Positions 44,734 through 52,753 of a stretch of DNA of 64,000 bases are shown piece by piece (positions within the stretch are counted from its first letter, which is position 1; the number at the start of each line of letters is the position of its first letter). Below the pieces are notes generated by a model, which was given only the letters and a program-made list of their open reading frames with translations, did not search any database and was not told the DNA's origin. The stretch is taken from positions 145,236 through 209,235 of the forward strand of contig DHOR01000040.1 of assembly GCA_002409995.1 (NCBI GenBank), given 5' to 3'. The DNA is from Hungatella sp. UBA5385. GTDB taxonomy: Bacteria > Bacillota > Clostridia > Lachnospirales > Lachnospiraceae. Position numbers and translations under genes: made by a program.

Positions 44734-44762
44734 ATCCTATCACAGGATATTTTATTTATCAA
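44734..44762 (-). promoter_or_regulatory. Likely promoter of the small peptide-alaS unit
   Basis: On the minus strand, TTGATA (44757-44762), a 17-bp spacer and TAGGAT (44734-44739) precede the small ORF by about 45 bp. Confidence 0.55.
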
Positions 44763-44825
44763 GATCATCCAGTTTATTTTTCCTGAATCTATGCCAAATC
44801 ACTTGCCAGATTGGCTGTCTGCTCT

Positions 44826-44864
44826 CATAAAAAACAAAACGGAGACGACTGTTTCATCGTCTCC
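44826..44864 (-). terminator. Intrinsic terminator after the DUF1311 gene
   Basis: On the minus strand, GGAGACGA (44864-44857) pairs with TCGTCTCC (44848-44841), followed by GTTTTGTTTTTT. Confidence 0.9.
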
Positions 44865-44870
44865 TCAAAC

Positions 44871-45752
44871 CTACTGGTCTTCTTTTGCCTTAAGTACATC
44901 GGCATATTCCTCTATGAGCTCATATGCCTTGGTTCTGGTGGAATCTGCAAGGGAAGCAGTGTATTCCACGCCTTCTAGTGTACCTCCGCTATACTTCCTG
45001 GCAGCGTCTTCTGCTTTAGCATCTCTTGCCTTCAGCCAGGACTGATAGGACTGCTCCAGCTCTGCTTTGCCCTCATCATCTATAGCATCCAGTATTACCT
45101 CATAAATAGCATCCAGCTCATTATTCCATAGTTTTAATTCATTCTCAGCGAGAGCCTTCATGGTGTAAGTATTAGAATCAGCTGATTCATCTCTCATCTT
45201 CTGAATCTGGCTGTCCAGCTCCTTCAGCCTCTTTTCAAAATACACCTTTGTATCTTCCTCTTCTGGAACGGCAATCTTAGTCGTCTTGCTGTCAGGTTCA
45301 AGGGGTGATCGTACAGTGTCTGTAGATGCTGTATATGGCTTACTCTCTATGACAGTTTCTGTTCCTGGAGGAGTGTCCAGCGGCATGGAAAAACCTGCAA
45401 TTGCCGGTGCCACGTCTGAGGCTGCACCGCTTACTTCCTCTCTGGGGGCCAGAGGTTCCGCAGCCTGAGGCTCTTCCGGAGCCGCACCTGCTCCCGGAGC
45501 CGGCGCTGATCTCATCATATTGTTTTCAGCACCTCTTGCCATGGGGTTCATAGCCGGTGCAGAAGTATCAAATGGCTGTGTAGATTCATCACTGGTTTCT
45601 GCAAAGGTATCCTCCAGTTCTGAATAATACTGAGCTTCAGCAGCCATCTTACTGTCCTGATCTTTTACAAAGCGATTAGTCAGTAGTGTCACTGAAATTC
45701 CAACTATAAGAATCGATGTAATTACGATCCATATTCCTTTATTTTTATTCAT
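44871..45752 (-). CDS. Membrane-anchored DUF1311 (LprI-like) protein
   Basis: The product is 293 residues with a transmembrane anchor (about 8-27), a Pro/Ala/Glu/Met-rich stalk (about 45-150) and a C-terminal helical DUF1311 region (about 175-290). ENELKLWNNELDAIYEVIL and LEQSYQSWLKARDAKAED show the LprI/DUF1311 pattern. Some family members inhibit lysozyme, but that role is not shown here. ATG 45752 is chosen over 45761 because AGGATGA would overlap the longer start. It has its own likely activated promoter and terminator and is monocistronic. Confidence 0.85.
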   Translation of the reverse strand: MNKNKGIWIVITSILIVGISVTLLTNRFVKDQDSKMAAEAQYYSELEDTFAETSDESTQPFDTSAPAMNPMARGAENNMMRSAPAPGAGAAPEEPQAAEPLAPREEVSGAASDVAPAIAGFSMPLDTPPGTETVIESKPYTASTDTVRSPLEPDSKTTKIAVPEEEDTKVYFEKRLKELDSQIQKMRDESADSNTYTMKALAENELKLWNNELDAIYEVILDAIDDEGKAELEQSYQSWLKARDAKAEDAARKYSGGTLEGVEYTASLADSTRTKAYELIEEYADVLKAKEDQ

Positions 45753-45788
45753 AAAAATCATCCTAACACTGTTTGATGGTTTTACCTT

Positions 45789-45854
45789 ATCATAAATAAA
45801 AACGAAAGAAAATAGACATTCGCAATTAGTAAGACATTGTAAGAGTTACGTAAG
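45789..45854 (-). promoter_or_regulatory. Possible response-regulator-activated promoter
   Basis: On the minus strand three CTTAC repeats are spaced 10 and 11 bp apart (45850-45854, 45839-45843, 45829-45833). About 12 bp downstream is a poor -35 (GTCTAT, 45812-45817), then a 17-bp spacer and TATGAT (45789-45794). This resembles phased direct repeats for an OmpR-type activator. Confidence 0.4.
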
Positions 45855-45873
45855 TTTTTTATTCTAACAAACT

Positions 45874-46356
45874 TTAACCTTCTAATCCTTCATCAATCAG
45901 CAGGTTGTCTCCGTCAGCAGCAGTGGTTGCAAGCACATCACACCGCTCATTTTCAATATGCCCAGCATGTCCCTTCACCCAGTTGAAATTCACCTGATGA
46001 GGTTCTTTTGCCTTCAGCATCCGCTCCCATAAATCAATGTTTTTAACAGGGCCGCTTTTGCCCCTTTTCCAGTTGTTTTTCACCCAGTTATCAATCCAGT
46101 GCTGGTTAAATGCATCTGTTAAATATTTGGAATCCGAATATAGTTCAACCTGACATGGTCTTGTTAAAGCCTCCAGCCCAACGATGGCAGCCATCAGCTC
46201 CATCCGGTTATTGGTAGTCTTCACATAACCTGCAGACATTGTCTTTTCATGGAGCTGCCCTTTGGAATCCGTAAACTGTAGAATGGCACCGTAACCACCC
46301 GGTCCATCAGGATTACCTCTCGCAGCTCCATCTGTAAATAATAATACTTTGCCCAC
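45874..46356 (-). CDS. rnhA: Ribonuclease HI
   Basis: RNase HI cleaves RNA in RNA-DNA hybrids. The product is 160 residues. The catalytic carboxylates are in VLLFTDGAARGNPDGPGG, MELMAAIVGLEAL, YSDSKYLTDAF and the final Asp in WVKGHAGHIENERCDVLA. The GTG start at 46356 follows AAGGAG. RNase HII (rnhB) is at the right end of the window, so the cell has both classes. It is just downstream of the beta-CASP gene. Confidence 0.96.
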   Translation of the reverse strand: MGKVLLFTDGAARGNPDGPGGYGAILQFTDSKGQLHEKTMSAGYVKTTNNRMELMAAIVGLEALTRPCQVELYSDSKYLTDAFNQHWIDNWVKNNWKRGKSGPVKNIDLWERMLKAKEPHQVNFNWVKGHAGHIENERCDVLATTAADGDNLLIDEGLEG

Positions 46357-46370
46357 TTTTGTTATTCTCC

Positions 46371-47969
46371 TTATCTATCCCATTTATCACACAAAGAATT
46401 GATCTGATCTGCAAACTTAGCCAAATCCTTATTGGCACCGCCTTCATTATGGCGGATTACCTGCAATAGCCGCTCTCCTGCTGCAATCAGTCTTCCATAG
46501 ACTCCTAAGGCCCGTTTTACAGGTTCTGTCAGTTTAACAGGAACGCCTTCTGTCACTGTAACAAATTCGCCTTTAGCAAGATCATAAACGGTTCCTGAAT
46601 ATGGTGCATTTACATTATAACCATATTCTTCTGTCAGAAACTCTCCAAAGGAACTGCAAACCTGATCATCTCCATGGACCAGGAAAACCTGTTTTGGTTT
46701 TTTTTCAAATGAGTTCAACCAGGTAATCAATCCTTCCTTGTCTGCATGGGAACTCATCCCATCCATCTGCTCTATATGGGCCTCTACCTGTATGTCTTCA
46801 CCAAACAGGCGAACCTCTTTGCGGCCTTCAATCAGGCTGCGTCCCAAAGTTCCTACAGACTGAAATCCTGTAAAAACTATGGTACATTCCCTTTTCCACA
46901 GATTATGTTTTAAATGATGTCTGATACGGCCTGCATCGCACATTCCAGCTGCCGAAATAATAACCTTTGGTTTTGTGTCAAAGTTAATATTCTTAGACTC
47001 CTCACTGGTAATGGACAGCTTCAGTCCTGGAAATGAAATAGGATTAATCCCCTTCAAAACCAATTTCTTTGTCTCTTCATCATAACAATCTGTTAAATTC
47101 TCTTTAAATACGTGAGTTGCCTCCACTGCAAGAGGGCTGTCTACATAGACCTCAAACCCATCGTGACCCTTTACCAGACCATCTGCCTTAATAATGCGGA
47201 ACATGTATAGCAGCTCCTGAGTTCTTCCCACTGCAAAAGCAGGAATCACCACATTGCCCTTCCGGTCCAGAGTCCGCTGTACAATATCTGCCAGTATGGT
47301 CACATGGTCAGGATCAGCGCCGTGAAACCTGTCACCATAAGTACATTCCATAATTACATAATCGGCATCCTTAATATATTGGGGGTCCCGTATTAATGGT
47401 TTCCGTTTGTTGCCAATATCACCTGAAAATACAAGCTTTCTGGATATCCCCTCTTCTTCTGCCCACACCTCAATGGAAGCAGAACCAAGGAGATGGCCCA
47501 CATCAATAAAACGTACGGCAATGCCGTCTGATAAGCTGATCATTTCATTGTAGCTGTAGGAGCGGAACAGCTTTAATACTCCCAGCGCATCATCCATCTT
47601 ATATAAAGGTTCTTCTTCCGGTTTGCCGGCACGTTTCGCCTTCCTGTTCTTCCACTCTGCCTCAGATTCCTGAATATGGGCGCTGTCCTTTAGCATGATG
47701 TTGCATAAATCTGCAGTAGCATCTGTACAAATTACATTTCCCCGGAAACCTCTTGCAAATATAAACGGAAGCATTCCTGCATGATCAATATGTGCATGAG
47801 TTAAAAGCACATAATCAATTTCTGCATAAGTGACCGGCAGCTGTGCATTCTGAAATCTGTTAATTCCCTGTTCCATACCGCAATCCACAAGGAATTTTAA
47901 CCCGTCTGCCTCAAAATAATGGCAGCTGCCTGTCACCTCATGGTCTGCACCAATAAACATTAACCTCAT
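46371..47969 (-). CDS. MBL-fold beta-CASP ribonuclease-like protein
   Basis: The product is 532 residues. The metallo-beta-lactamase motif is LLTHAHIDHAGMLPFIFARG (HxHxDH). Other blocks are FSGDIGNKRKPLIRDPQ, the beta-CASP part NVVIPAFAVGRTQELLYM, and SSHADKEGLITW; the C-terminal QVFLVHGDDQV is a last metal/RNA motif. This is the RNA-processing type of MBL protein (CPSF/YSH1-like), not canonical RNase J. ATG 47969 is preferred over the longer frame because AGGAGG lies upstream. It sits between spoIVA and rnhA. Confidence 0.93.
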   Translation of the reverse strand: MRLMFIGADHEVTGSCHYFEADGLKFLVDCGMEQGINRFQNAQLPVTYAEIDYVLLTHAHIDHAGMLPFIFARGFRGNVICTDATADLCNIMLKDSAHIQESEAEWKNRKAKRAGKPEEEPLYKMDDALGVLKLFRSYSYNEMISLSDGIAVRFIDVGHLLGSASIEVWAEEEGISRKLVFSGDIGNKRKPLIRDPQYIKDADYVIMECTYGDRFHGADPDHVTILADIVQRTLDRKGNVVIPAFAVGRTQELLYMFRIIKADGLVKGHDGFEVYVDSPLAVEATHVFKENLTDCYDEETKKLVLKGINPISFPGLKLSITSEESKNINFDTKPKVIISAAGMCDAGRIRHHLKHNLWKRECTIVFTGFQSVGTLGRSLIEGRKEVRLFGEDIQVEAHIEQMDGMSSHADKEGLITWLNSFEKKPKQVFLVHGDDQVCSSFGEFLTEEYGYNVNAPYSGTVYDLAKGEFVTVTEGVPVKLTEPVKRALGVYGRLIAAGERLLQVIRHNEGGANKDLAKFADQINSLCDKWDR

Positions 47970-48030
47970 AGAAAGTCCTCCTTCTGTGCCTGTTTGATTA
48001 TTATATCCTGTGCATAGCTCCCTTGCCAAC

Positions 48031-48059
48031 ATTATATCATAATCATAAGACTGGTAAAA
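48031..48059 (-). promoter_or_regulatory. Likely promoter of the beta-CASP gene
   Basis: On the minus strand, TTTTAC (48054-48059), a 17-bp spacer and a perfect TATAAT (48031-48036). The -35 is weak. Confidence 0.5.
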
Positions 48060-48087
48060 GTCCTAACTGTTTTCGGTTTTTATTGTT

Positions 48088-49563
48088 TCAAATAATGATG
48101 CAGATCATACCTCCATTGCTGTCATTGATGATTTTCTGAAGCGCATCCTGAAGCTTCATCTGACATTCATCTGTTAACTGGGCAACCTTTGCCTGGATTC
48201 CATCATCCACAATCTGCTCAATGGATTTGCCGAAAATGTTGGTGCTCCAGATGCCCTCTTCTCTTTCTCTTGCATTTTCTTTAATATAGGCTATCAGGTC
48301 TTCCGCCTGCTGTTCACTTCCTACAATAGGAGCAATCTCCGTCTGGATATGAGCTTTGATTAAATTGATGGAAGGAGCTTCTGCCCGCATTTTTACACCG
48401 TATTTATTGCCGTGTTTGATGACTTCCGGCTCATCCAGAATAATTTCTGAACGGTCAGGCGTGACAACTCCATATCCCTTCATCCGCACCTGACTCATTG
48501 CCTGGCTTACCTTTTCATATTCACCTCTCATTTTGGCGAGGTCGCTTAAGGTCTGCATCAGCTGGTATTCCCCTTCAATGGGAATGCCTACGTAATCGCT
48601 GAGAATCTGGTAATAGTAGCTGTCATCCACATTGACACCAAGGGATACGCTTCCATTGGCCATATCCATGTTCTGGACTTTCACAGACCGGATGGTCTCT
48701 GTATCTCCCTCATATAAGTCCGCATTTACATCTTTCATATGGGTAACTTTTTTAATCATATCCTTAGCTGACTGAATCACCTGAGCCTTCAGCCAGTGAG
48801 TTGAAGGAAGGATTTCCAGCCATTTAGGAATATAGAAGTCCATTTCAGTCACCGGGAATTCCTTCAGTACACGCTCCAGAATATGATTTACATCATCTTT
48901 TTTCAGCTGTTCACAGTTAATTGGCATCACTGTAACTCCGTATTTTTCATTCATGCTCTGTGCAAGCACTGCGGTTTCATCGGAGTAGGGTTTTGCTGAG
49001 TTTAACAGAACTATAAATGGCTTTCCAAGATCCTTTAATTCCTGAACAGTCCTCTCCTCAGCAGCTATGTAGTTATTGCGCTTTAATTCACCGATTGTGC
49101 CGTCTGTTGTGATTACCACACCAATGGTAGAGTGGTCGTTAATAACCTTCCTTGTGCCGATCTCTGCTGCCTTTGTAAAGGGGATCTCATAATTGAACCA
49201 TGGTGTTTTAACAAGGCGCTCTTCATCATTTTCAATGTGGCCTGCAGCGCCTTCTACCATAAAGCCCACACAGTCAATTAACCGTACTTTTGTCTCGATT
49301 TCATCGCCTAACTGGATGGAGGCAGCCTCTTTTGGGATGAATTTGGGTTCTGTTGTCATAATGGTTTTCCCGGCTGCGCTTTGCGGCAATTCATCTCTTG
49401 TCTGCATTTTACGGTTTTCATCTTCCATGCCCGGAAGCACCATAAGCTCCATAAATCGTTTAATAAATGTAGATTTCCCAGTCCTTACCGGTCCCACAAC
49501 TCCTATATAAATTTCACCATTGGTCCGGGCTTTAATGTCATTGTAAACATTATAATTGTCCAT
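48088..49563 (-). CDS. spoIVA: Stage IV sporulation protein A
   Basis: SpoIVA is the ATPase that forms the basement layer of the spore coat around the forespore. The product is 491 residues, the usual length. The P-loop is VGPVRTGKSTFIKRFMELM, then LIDCVGFMVEGAAGH, and the conserved C-terminal end (MKLQDALQKIINDSNGG). ATG 49563 follows AGAAGGGGG. Its presence, with yqfC and yqfD, shows the organism can form endospores. Confidence 0.98.
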   Translation of the reverse strand: MDNYNVYNDIKARTNGEIYIGVVGPVRTGKSTFIKRFMELMVLPGMEDENRKMQTRDELPQSAAGKTIMTTEPKFIPKEAASIQLGDEIETKVRLIDCVGFMVEGAAGHIENDEERLVKTPWFNYEIPFTKAAEIGTRKVINDHSTIGVVITTDGTIGELKRNNYIAAEERTVQELKDLGKPFIVLLNSAKPYSDETAVLAQSMNEKYGVTVMPINCEQLKKDDVNHILERVLKEFPVTEMDFYIPKWLEILPSTHWLKAQVIQSAKDMIKKVTHMKDVNADLYEGDTETIRSVKVQNMDMANGSVSLGVNVDDSYYYQILSDYVGIPIEGEYQLMQTLSDLAKMRGEYEKVSQAMSQVRMKGYGVVTPDRSEIILDEPEVIKHGNKYGVKMRAEAPSINLIKAHIQTEIAPIVGSEQQAEDLIAYIKENAREREEGIWSTNIFGKSIEQIVDDGIQAKVAQLTDECQMKLQDALQKIINDSNGGMICIII

Positions 49564-49589
49564 AAAGATACCCCCTTCTATGCTGTTAC

Positions 49590-49620
49590 AGTATATGCAC
49601 GGGATATCCAGGCTATTAAT
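49590..49620 (-). promoter_or_regulatory. Weak sigma-E-like promoter of spoIVA
   Basis: On the minus strand, CATATACT (49590-49597) resembles a sigma-E -10 box; an ATTAAT at 49615-49620 is a poor -35. The call rests partly on knowledge that spoIVA is a mother-cell gene. Confidence 0.3.
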
Positions 49621-49679
49621 CTTTTTGTGAAAGTGTTTTTTTGTTTAATGATTTGTCCTGTTATAAGCAGTACAAATCC

Positions 49680-51176
49680 CTAAGCTTTAACAGTAAATAC
49701 AGGTTCCATTCTAGCCACCAGATCTGCCAAATCATGCTGTTTATGAACATTTACTACCTGATCGATATCTTTATAAGCATAAGGGGCTTCAGAACGGATT
49801 CCTTCCTCCCACTTCTTCAAAATATCTCTTCTGCCTTTTAGATCATTACGATTTGGATCAATTGGGGTAATGATGTGAAATTTCTTCATAAACTCCTGGA
49901 AAAGCTGATCATTTCCATGGATAGCTGCCCCTCTTGACAAACTGCGCCCTGCTCCATGGCTTGCACTCCACAGCCCCTCAGGATTACCCATTCCTCTCAG
50001 CAAATAACTGGAGCTTCCCATAGAGCCTGGGATCATAACAGGTTCTCCATAATAGGCAAATGGCGTATCTTCCATTTCCTCCAGTCCTCTGGCACTGCAT
50101 GCACCTTTTCTGTGAAGAAAATACTCCTCACCATCTATTTCTTTTCTCCAGATATAGTTGTGAGGGGAATCATATAGCAGCTCCATGCGAAAATCACCTA
50201 TGATTTCTGTCAGACTCCGTTTCATCATAAGACCTAAGAAAAGCCTGTTTGCAAAGCCAAAATTGGCTGCATTATTAGTAACAGACCAGAACCTGTTCCA
50301 CTGATCCTTTGCCATTTCACTCTGTGGAAGCGGGTAAATCTTATTCTCCGGATGTTCCAGCCCCTGTGGATAACAGCTCTCATAGATTTTGCTGTTTAAC
50401 ATCCCGCTGTGATGGCCGATCATCAGAGAACCTGTATGAAGCATCAATAAAATACTGCCCTTTTTCAAATTCCAGGCATTGGCTGTCTGCCCATCATATA
50501 TTTCTGCAACCCTCTGCACCTCTGCAAAATGATTGCCGCCTCCTATGGTGCCTATCTGGTCATCATAACTGAGCTGATTGAAGCCGCCTATAAAATCTGT
50601 AAGCCCCTCTGTATCCTCAGCGAAAAAACTTCCCTGAAATGCAACCTTTTGAAGCTCTTTTTCCTGTTCTTCTTTCTCATAATACTGCCAGATACCCTTC
50701 CCGGCAGAATCATGGCTGGTTTCCAGAAGTCCCTGTAACCCATTTTGAAACATAGCAGTTCTCTGCCTTCCAGTCATAGGAATATCCCTTCCGCCTTCAA
50801 AAAACAGATGCCGAATTTTGCCTGTCAGCTCCTGAAGTCTGCTTCCTATCTGATCCTCTGTTAAATCCGTAGTATAAACTCTCATTCCACAGTTAATATC
50901 ATTACCCATTGCCTGAGGCACCACGAAACCTTTGGTAAGCATCACAGTTCCTATGGGAATTCCGGCTCCTTTGTGAAAATCAGGTGTGAATATCATCTTT
51001 TCAATCCTGCTGTTCTCATCCGAAAAATATCCCGGCTGTTGTAAAAGCCTTTCTATAGTGGTCTGAAGCTCCATCAGCTGTTGAAGCTCCTCCATTGCCT
51101 TTTTATCAGGCTGTGTGTCATCAGGCAGATAAATAGATGCTTCTGTCTTCTTATTAAATACTAAATTCTGTACCAT
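49680..51176 (-). CDS. rtcB: RtcB-family RNA ligase
   Basis: RtcB joins RNA 2',3'-cyclic phosphate (or 3'-phosphate) ends to 5'-OH using GTP and Mn2+. The product is 498 residues. The metal/guanylate motifs are GNDINCGMRV (Asp and Cys), GGGNHFAEVQ, LHTGSLMIGHHSGML and SASHGAGRSLSRGA (the His that takes GMP). The canonical HTGSRGLG-type block is altered here, so it is a divergent member. The start is ATG 51176, directly after GAGGAGG; the longer frame to 51188 has no site. No archease partner lies adjacent. Confidence 0.9.
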   Translation of the reverse strand: MVQNLVFNKKTEASIYLPDDTQPDKKAMEELQQLMELQTTIERLLQQPGYFSDENSRIEKMIFTPDFHKGAGIPIGTVMLTKGFVVPQAMGNDINCGMRVYTTDLTEDQIGSRLQELTGKIRHLFFEGGRDIPMTGRQRTAMFQNGLQGLLETSHDSAGKGIWQYYEKEEQEKELQKVAFQGSFFAEDTEGLTDFIGGFNQLSYDDQIGTIGGGNHFAEVQRVAEIYDGQTANAWNLKKGSILLMLHTGSLMIGHHSGMLNSKIYESCYPQGLEHPENKIYPLPQSEMAKDQWNRFWSVTNNAANFGFANRLFLGLMMKRSLTEIIGDFRMELLYDSPHNYIWRKEIDGEEYFLHRKGACSARGLEEMEDTPFAYYGEPVMIPGSMGSSSYLLRGMGNPEGLWSASHGAGRSLSRGAAIHGNDQLFQEFMKKFHIITPIDPNRNDLKGRRDILKKWEEGIRSEAPYAYKDIDQVVNVHKQHDLADLVARMEPVFTVKA

Positions 51177-51192
51177 AAACCTCCTCATAATA

Positions 51193-51216
51193 AATAGTCT
51201 GCAAAAGCAGGCTATT
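51193..51216. repeat. Hairpin in front of rtcB
   Basis: AATAGTCTGC (51193-51202) pairs with GCAGGCTATT (51207-51216) around AAAA. It stands directly beside the livF terminator and ends 17 nt before the rtcB start. Confidence 0.6.
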
Positions 51217-51250
51217 ACAACAAAAGGACAGCTTTATCAGGCTGTCCTTT
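51217..51250 (-). terminator. Intrinsic terminator after livF
   Basis: On the minus strand, AAAGGACAGC pairs with GCTGTCCTTT (51223-51250), followed by TGTTG with a T-rich continuation. It closes the liv operon. Confidence 0.85.
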
Positions 51251-51267
51251 ATAATAAAAATCATAAT

Positions 51268-51978
51268 TTACTCGCTTAAATAAGCCTTCTTCACAGATTC
51301 ATCATTCATCAGCTTCTTAGCATCTCCGCTGAGCACAATGGAACCTGTTTCCAGAACATAAGCGCGGTGTGCAATGGAAAGAGCTTTTTTCGCATTCTGC
51401 TCCACCAAAAGCACGGTTGTTCCGGTTTTATTAACATCCTGAATGATATTAAATATCTCATTCACATAGATAGGAGAAAGTCCCATAGAGGGTTCATCCA
51501 TAACAATCAGCTTGGGATGGCTCATGAGAGCACGCCCCATAGCAAGCATCTGCTGCTCACCGCCGCTTAAAGTACCGGCAGGCTGATTTTTTCTCTCTAA
51601 AAGCCTTGGAAACCGCTGATAGATCATATCAAGGGTATCTTCAATCTCATTCTTATCTTTTCTTGTATAAGCACCAAGCTTTAAATTTTCATAGACAGTC
51701 AGTGAAGCGAATACACGGCGGCCTTCCGGCACATGTGCCATTCCCATGCTTACAATCTTATCGCCTCTCACCTTAGTAATATCACTGCCGTCAAATTGAA
51801 TATTGCCGCCGGCTGCTTTTATAAGACCTGTTACTGTATGGAGAGTGGTTGTTTTTCCTGCACCATTGGCACCGATTAAAGCCACAATCTCCCCTTCATT
51901 TACTTCAAAGGAAATATCTTTTAATGCTTTGATTACGCCATAATAAACTTCCAGATTATTAACTTCCAGTATTGCCAT
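51268..51978 (-). CDS. livF: Branched-chain amino acid ABC transporter, ATP-binding protein LivF
   Basis: LivF is one of two ATPases that power import of branched-chain amino acids. The product is 236 residues. Walker A is IGANGAGKTTTLHTVTG, the signature is LSGGEQQMLAMGRALM, Walker B KLIVMDEPSMGLSP, and the switch His region is VLLVEQNAKKALSIAH. It is the last gene of livJ-H-M-G-F, starting 14 nt after livG. Confidence 0.96.
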   Translation of the reverse strand: MAILEVNNLEVYYGVIKALKDISFEVNEGEIVALIGANGAGKTTTLHTVTGLIKAAGGNIQFDGSDITKVRGDKIVSMGMAHVPEGRRVFASLTVYENLKLGAYTRKDKNEIEDTLDMIYQRFPRLLERKNQPAGTLSGGEQQMLAMGRALMSHPKLIVMDEPSMGLSPIYVNEIFNIIQDVNKTGTTVLLVEQNAKKALSIAHRAYVLETGSIVLSGDAKKLMNDESVKKAYLSE

Positions 51979-51992
51979 TTGCTGATCCCCTC

Positions 51993-52751
51993 CTATTCTC
52001 CCAGATATGCCTTGATAACTTCCGGATCGTTCAGCACATCTGCAGTGTCTCCCTGAGTCAGTACCTGACCGAAGTTAAGCACTGTCAGCTTTTCACAGAT
52101 TCCGGATACCAGCTTCATATCATGTTCAATCAGAAGGATGGACACATCAAAGTTATCTCTTACAAAACGGATGGTATCCATCAGCTCCGCTGTTTCATTG
52201 GGATTCATTCCGGCTGCAGGCTCATCTAAGAGCAGCAGCTTGGGATTGGTGGCAAGAGCTCTTGCAATCTCCAGCTTTCTCTGCTTGCCATAAGGAAGAT
52301 TGGAAGCCAGATGATCTTTTTCCTTATCCAGATCAAACACCTTTAACAGCTCAATTGCCTTTTCTGTCATCTCCTTTTCCACCTTAAAATACTTGGGAAG
52401 GCGGAGAATCCCTGTTACTGTACCATAGGGATATCCATTGTGAAGACCTGCCTTTACATTGTCAAGAACTGTTAAATCCTTAAAAAGGCGGATGTTCTGA
52501 AAGGTTCTTGCAATTCCTGCCCGATTGATCTCCACATTCTTTTTGCCTGTAATATTTTCTCCATCCAGCATAATACTTCCTGAGCTTGGTTTATATACCC
52601 CTGTCAAAAGATTAAACATTGTGGTTTTACCAGCACCGTTAGGGCCGATCAAGCCATAAAGCTGGCCTTTTTCAATAGTTATGCTGAAATTATCTACTGC
52701 CCGGAGGCCGCCGAATGATATTCCAAGATTCTTAATCTCCAATAATGCCAT
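51993..52751 (-). CDS. livG: Branched-chain amino acid ABC transporter, ATP-binding protein LivG
   Basis: The second ATPase of the Liv importer is 252 residues. Walker A is IGPNGAGKTTMFNLLTG, the signature region is LPYGKQRKLEIARALA (typical LivG variant instead of LSGGQ), and Walker B is KLLLLDEPAAGMNP. AGIARTFQNIRLFKDLTVLD is a LivG hallmark. ATG 52751 follows GGAGG and lies 2 nt after the livM stop. Confidence 0.96.
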   Translation of the reverse strand: MALLEIKNLGISFGGLRAVDNFSITIEKGQLYGLIGPNGAGKTTMFNLLTGVYKPSSGSIMLDGENITGKKNVEINRAGIARTFQNIRLFKDLTVLDNVKAGLHNGYPYGTVTGILRLPKYFKVEKEMTEKAIELLKVFDLDKEKDHLASNLPYGKQRKLEIARALATNPKLLLLDEPAAGMNPNETAELMDTIRFVRDNFDVSILLIEHDMKLVSGICEKLTVLNFGQVLTQGDTADVLNDPEVIKAYLGE

Positions 52752-52753
52752 AA

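Noticed and set aside
44690..44830. T-box riboswitch before alaS
   Set aside because: No AGGGUGG-like T-box sequence or specifier stem was seen in this leader.
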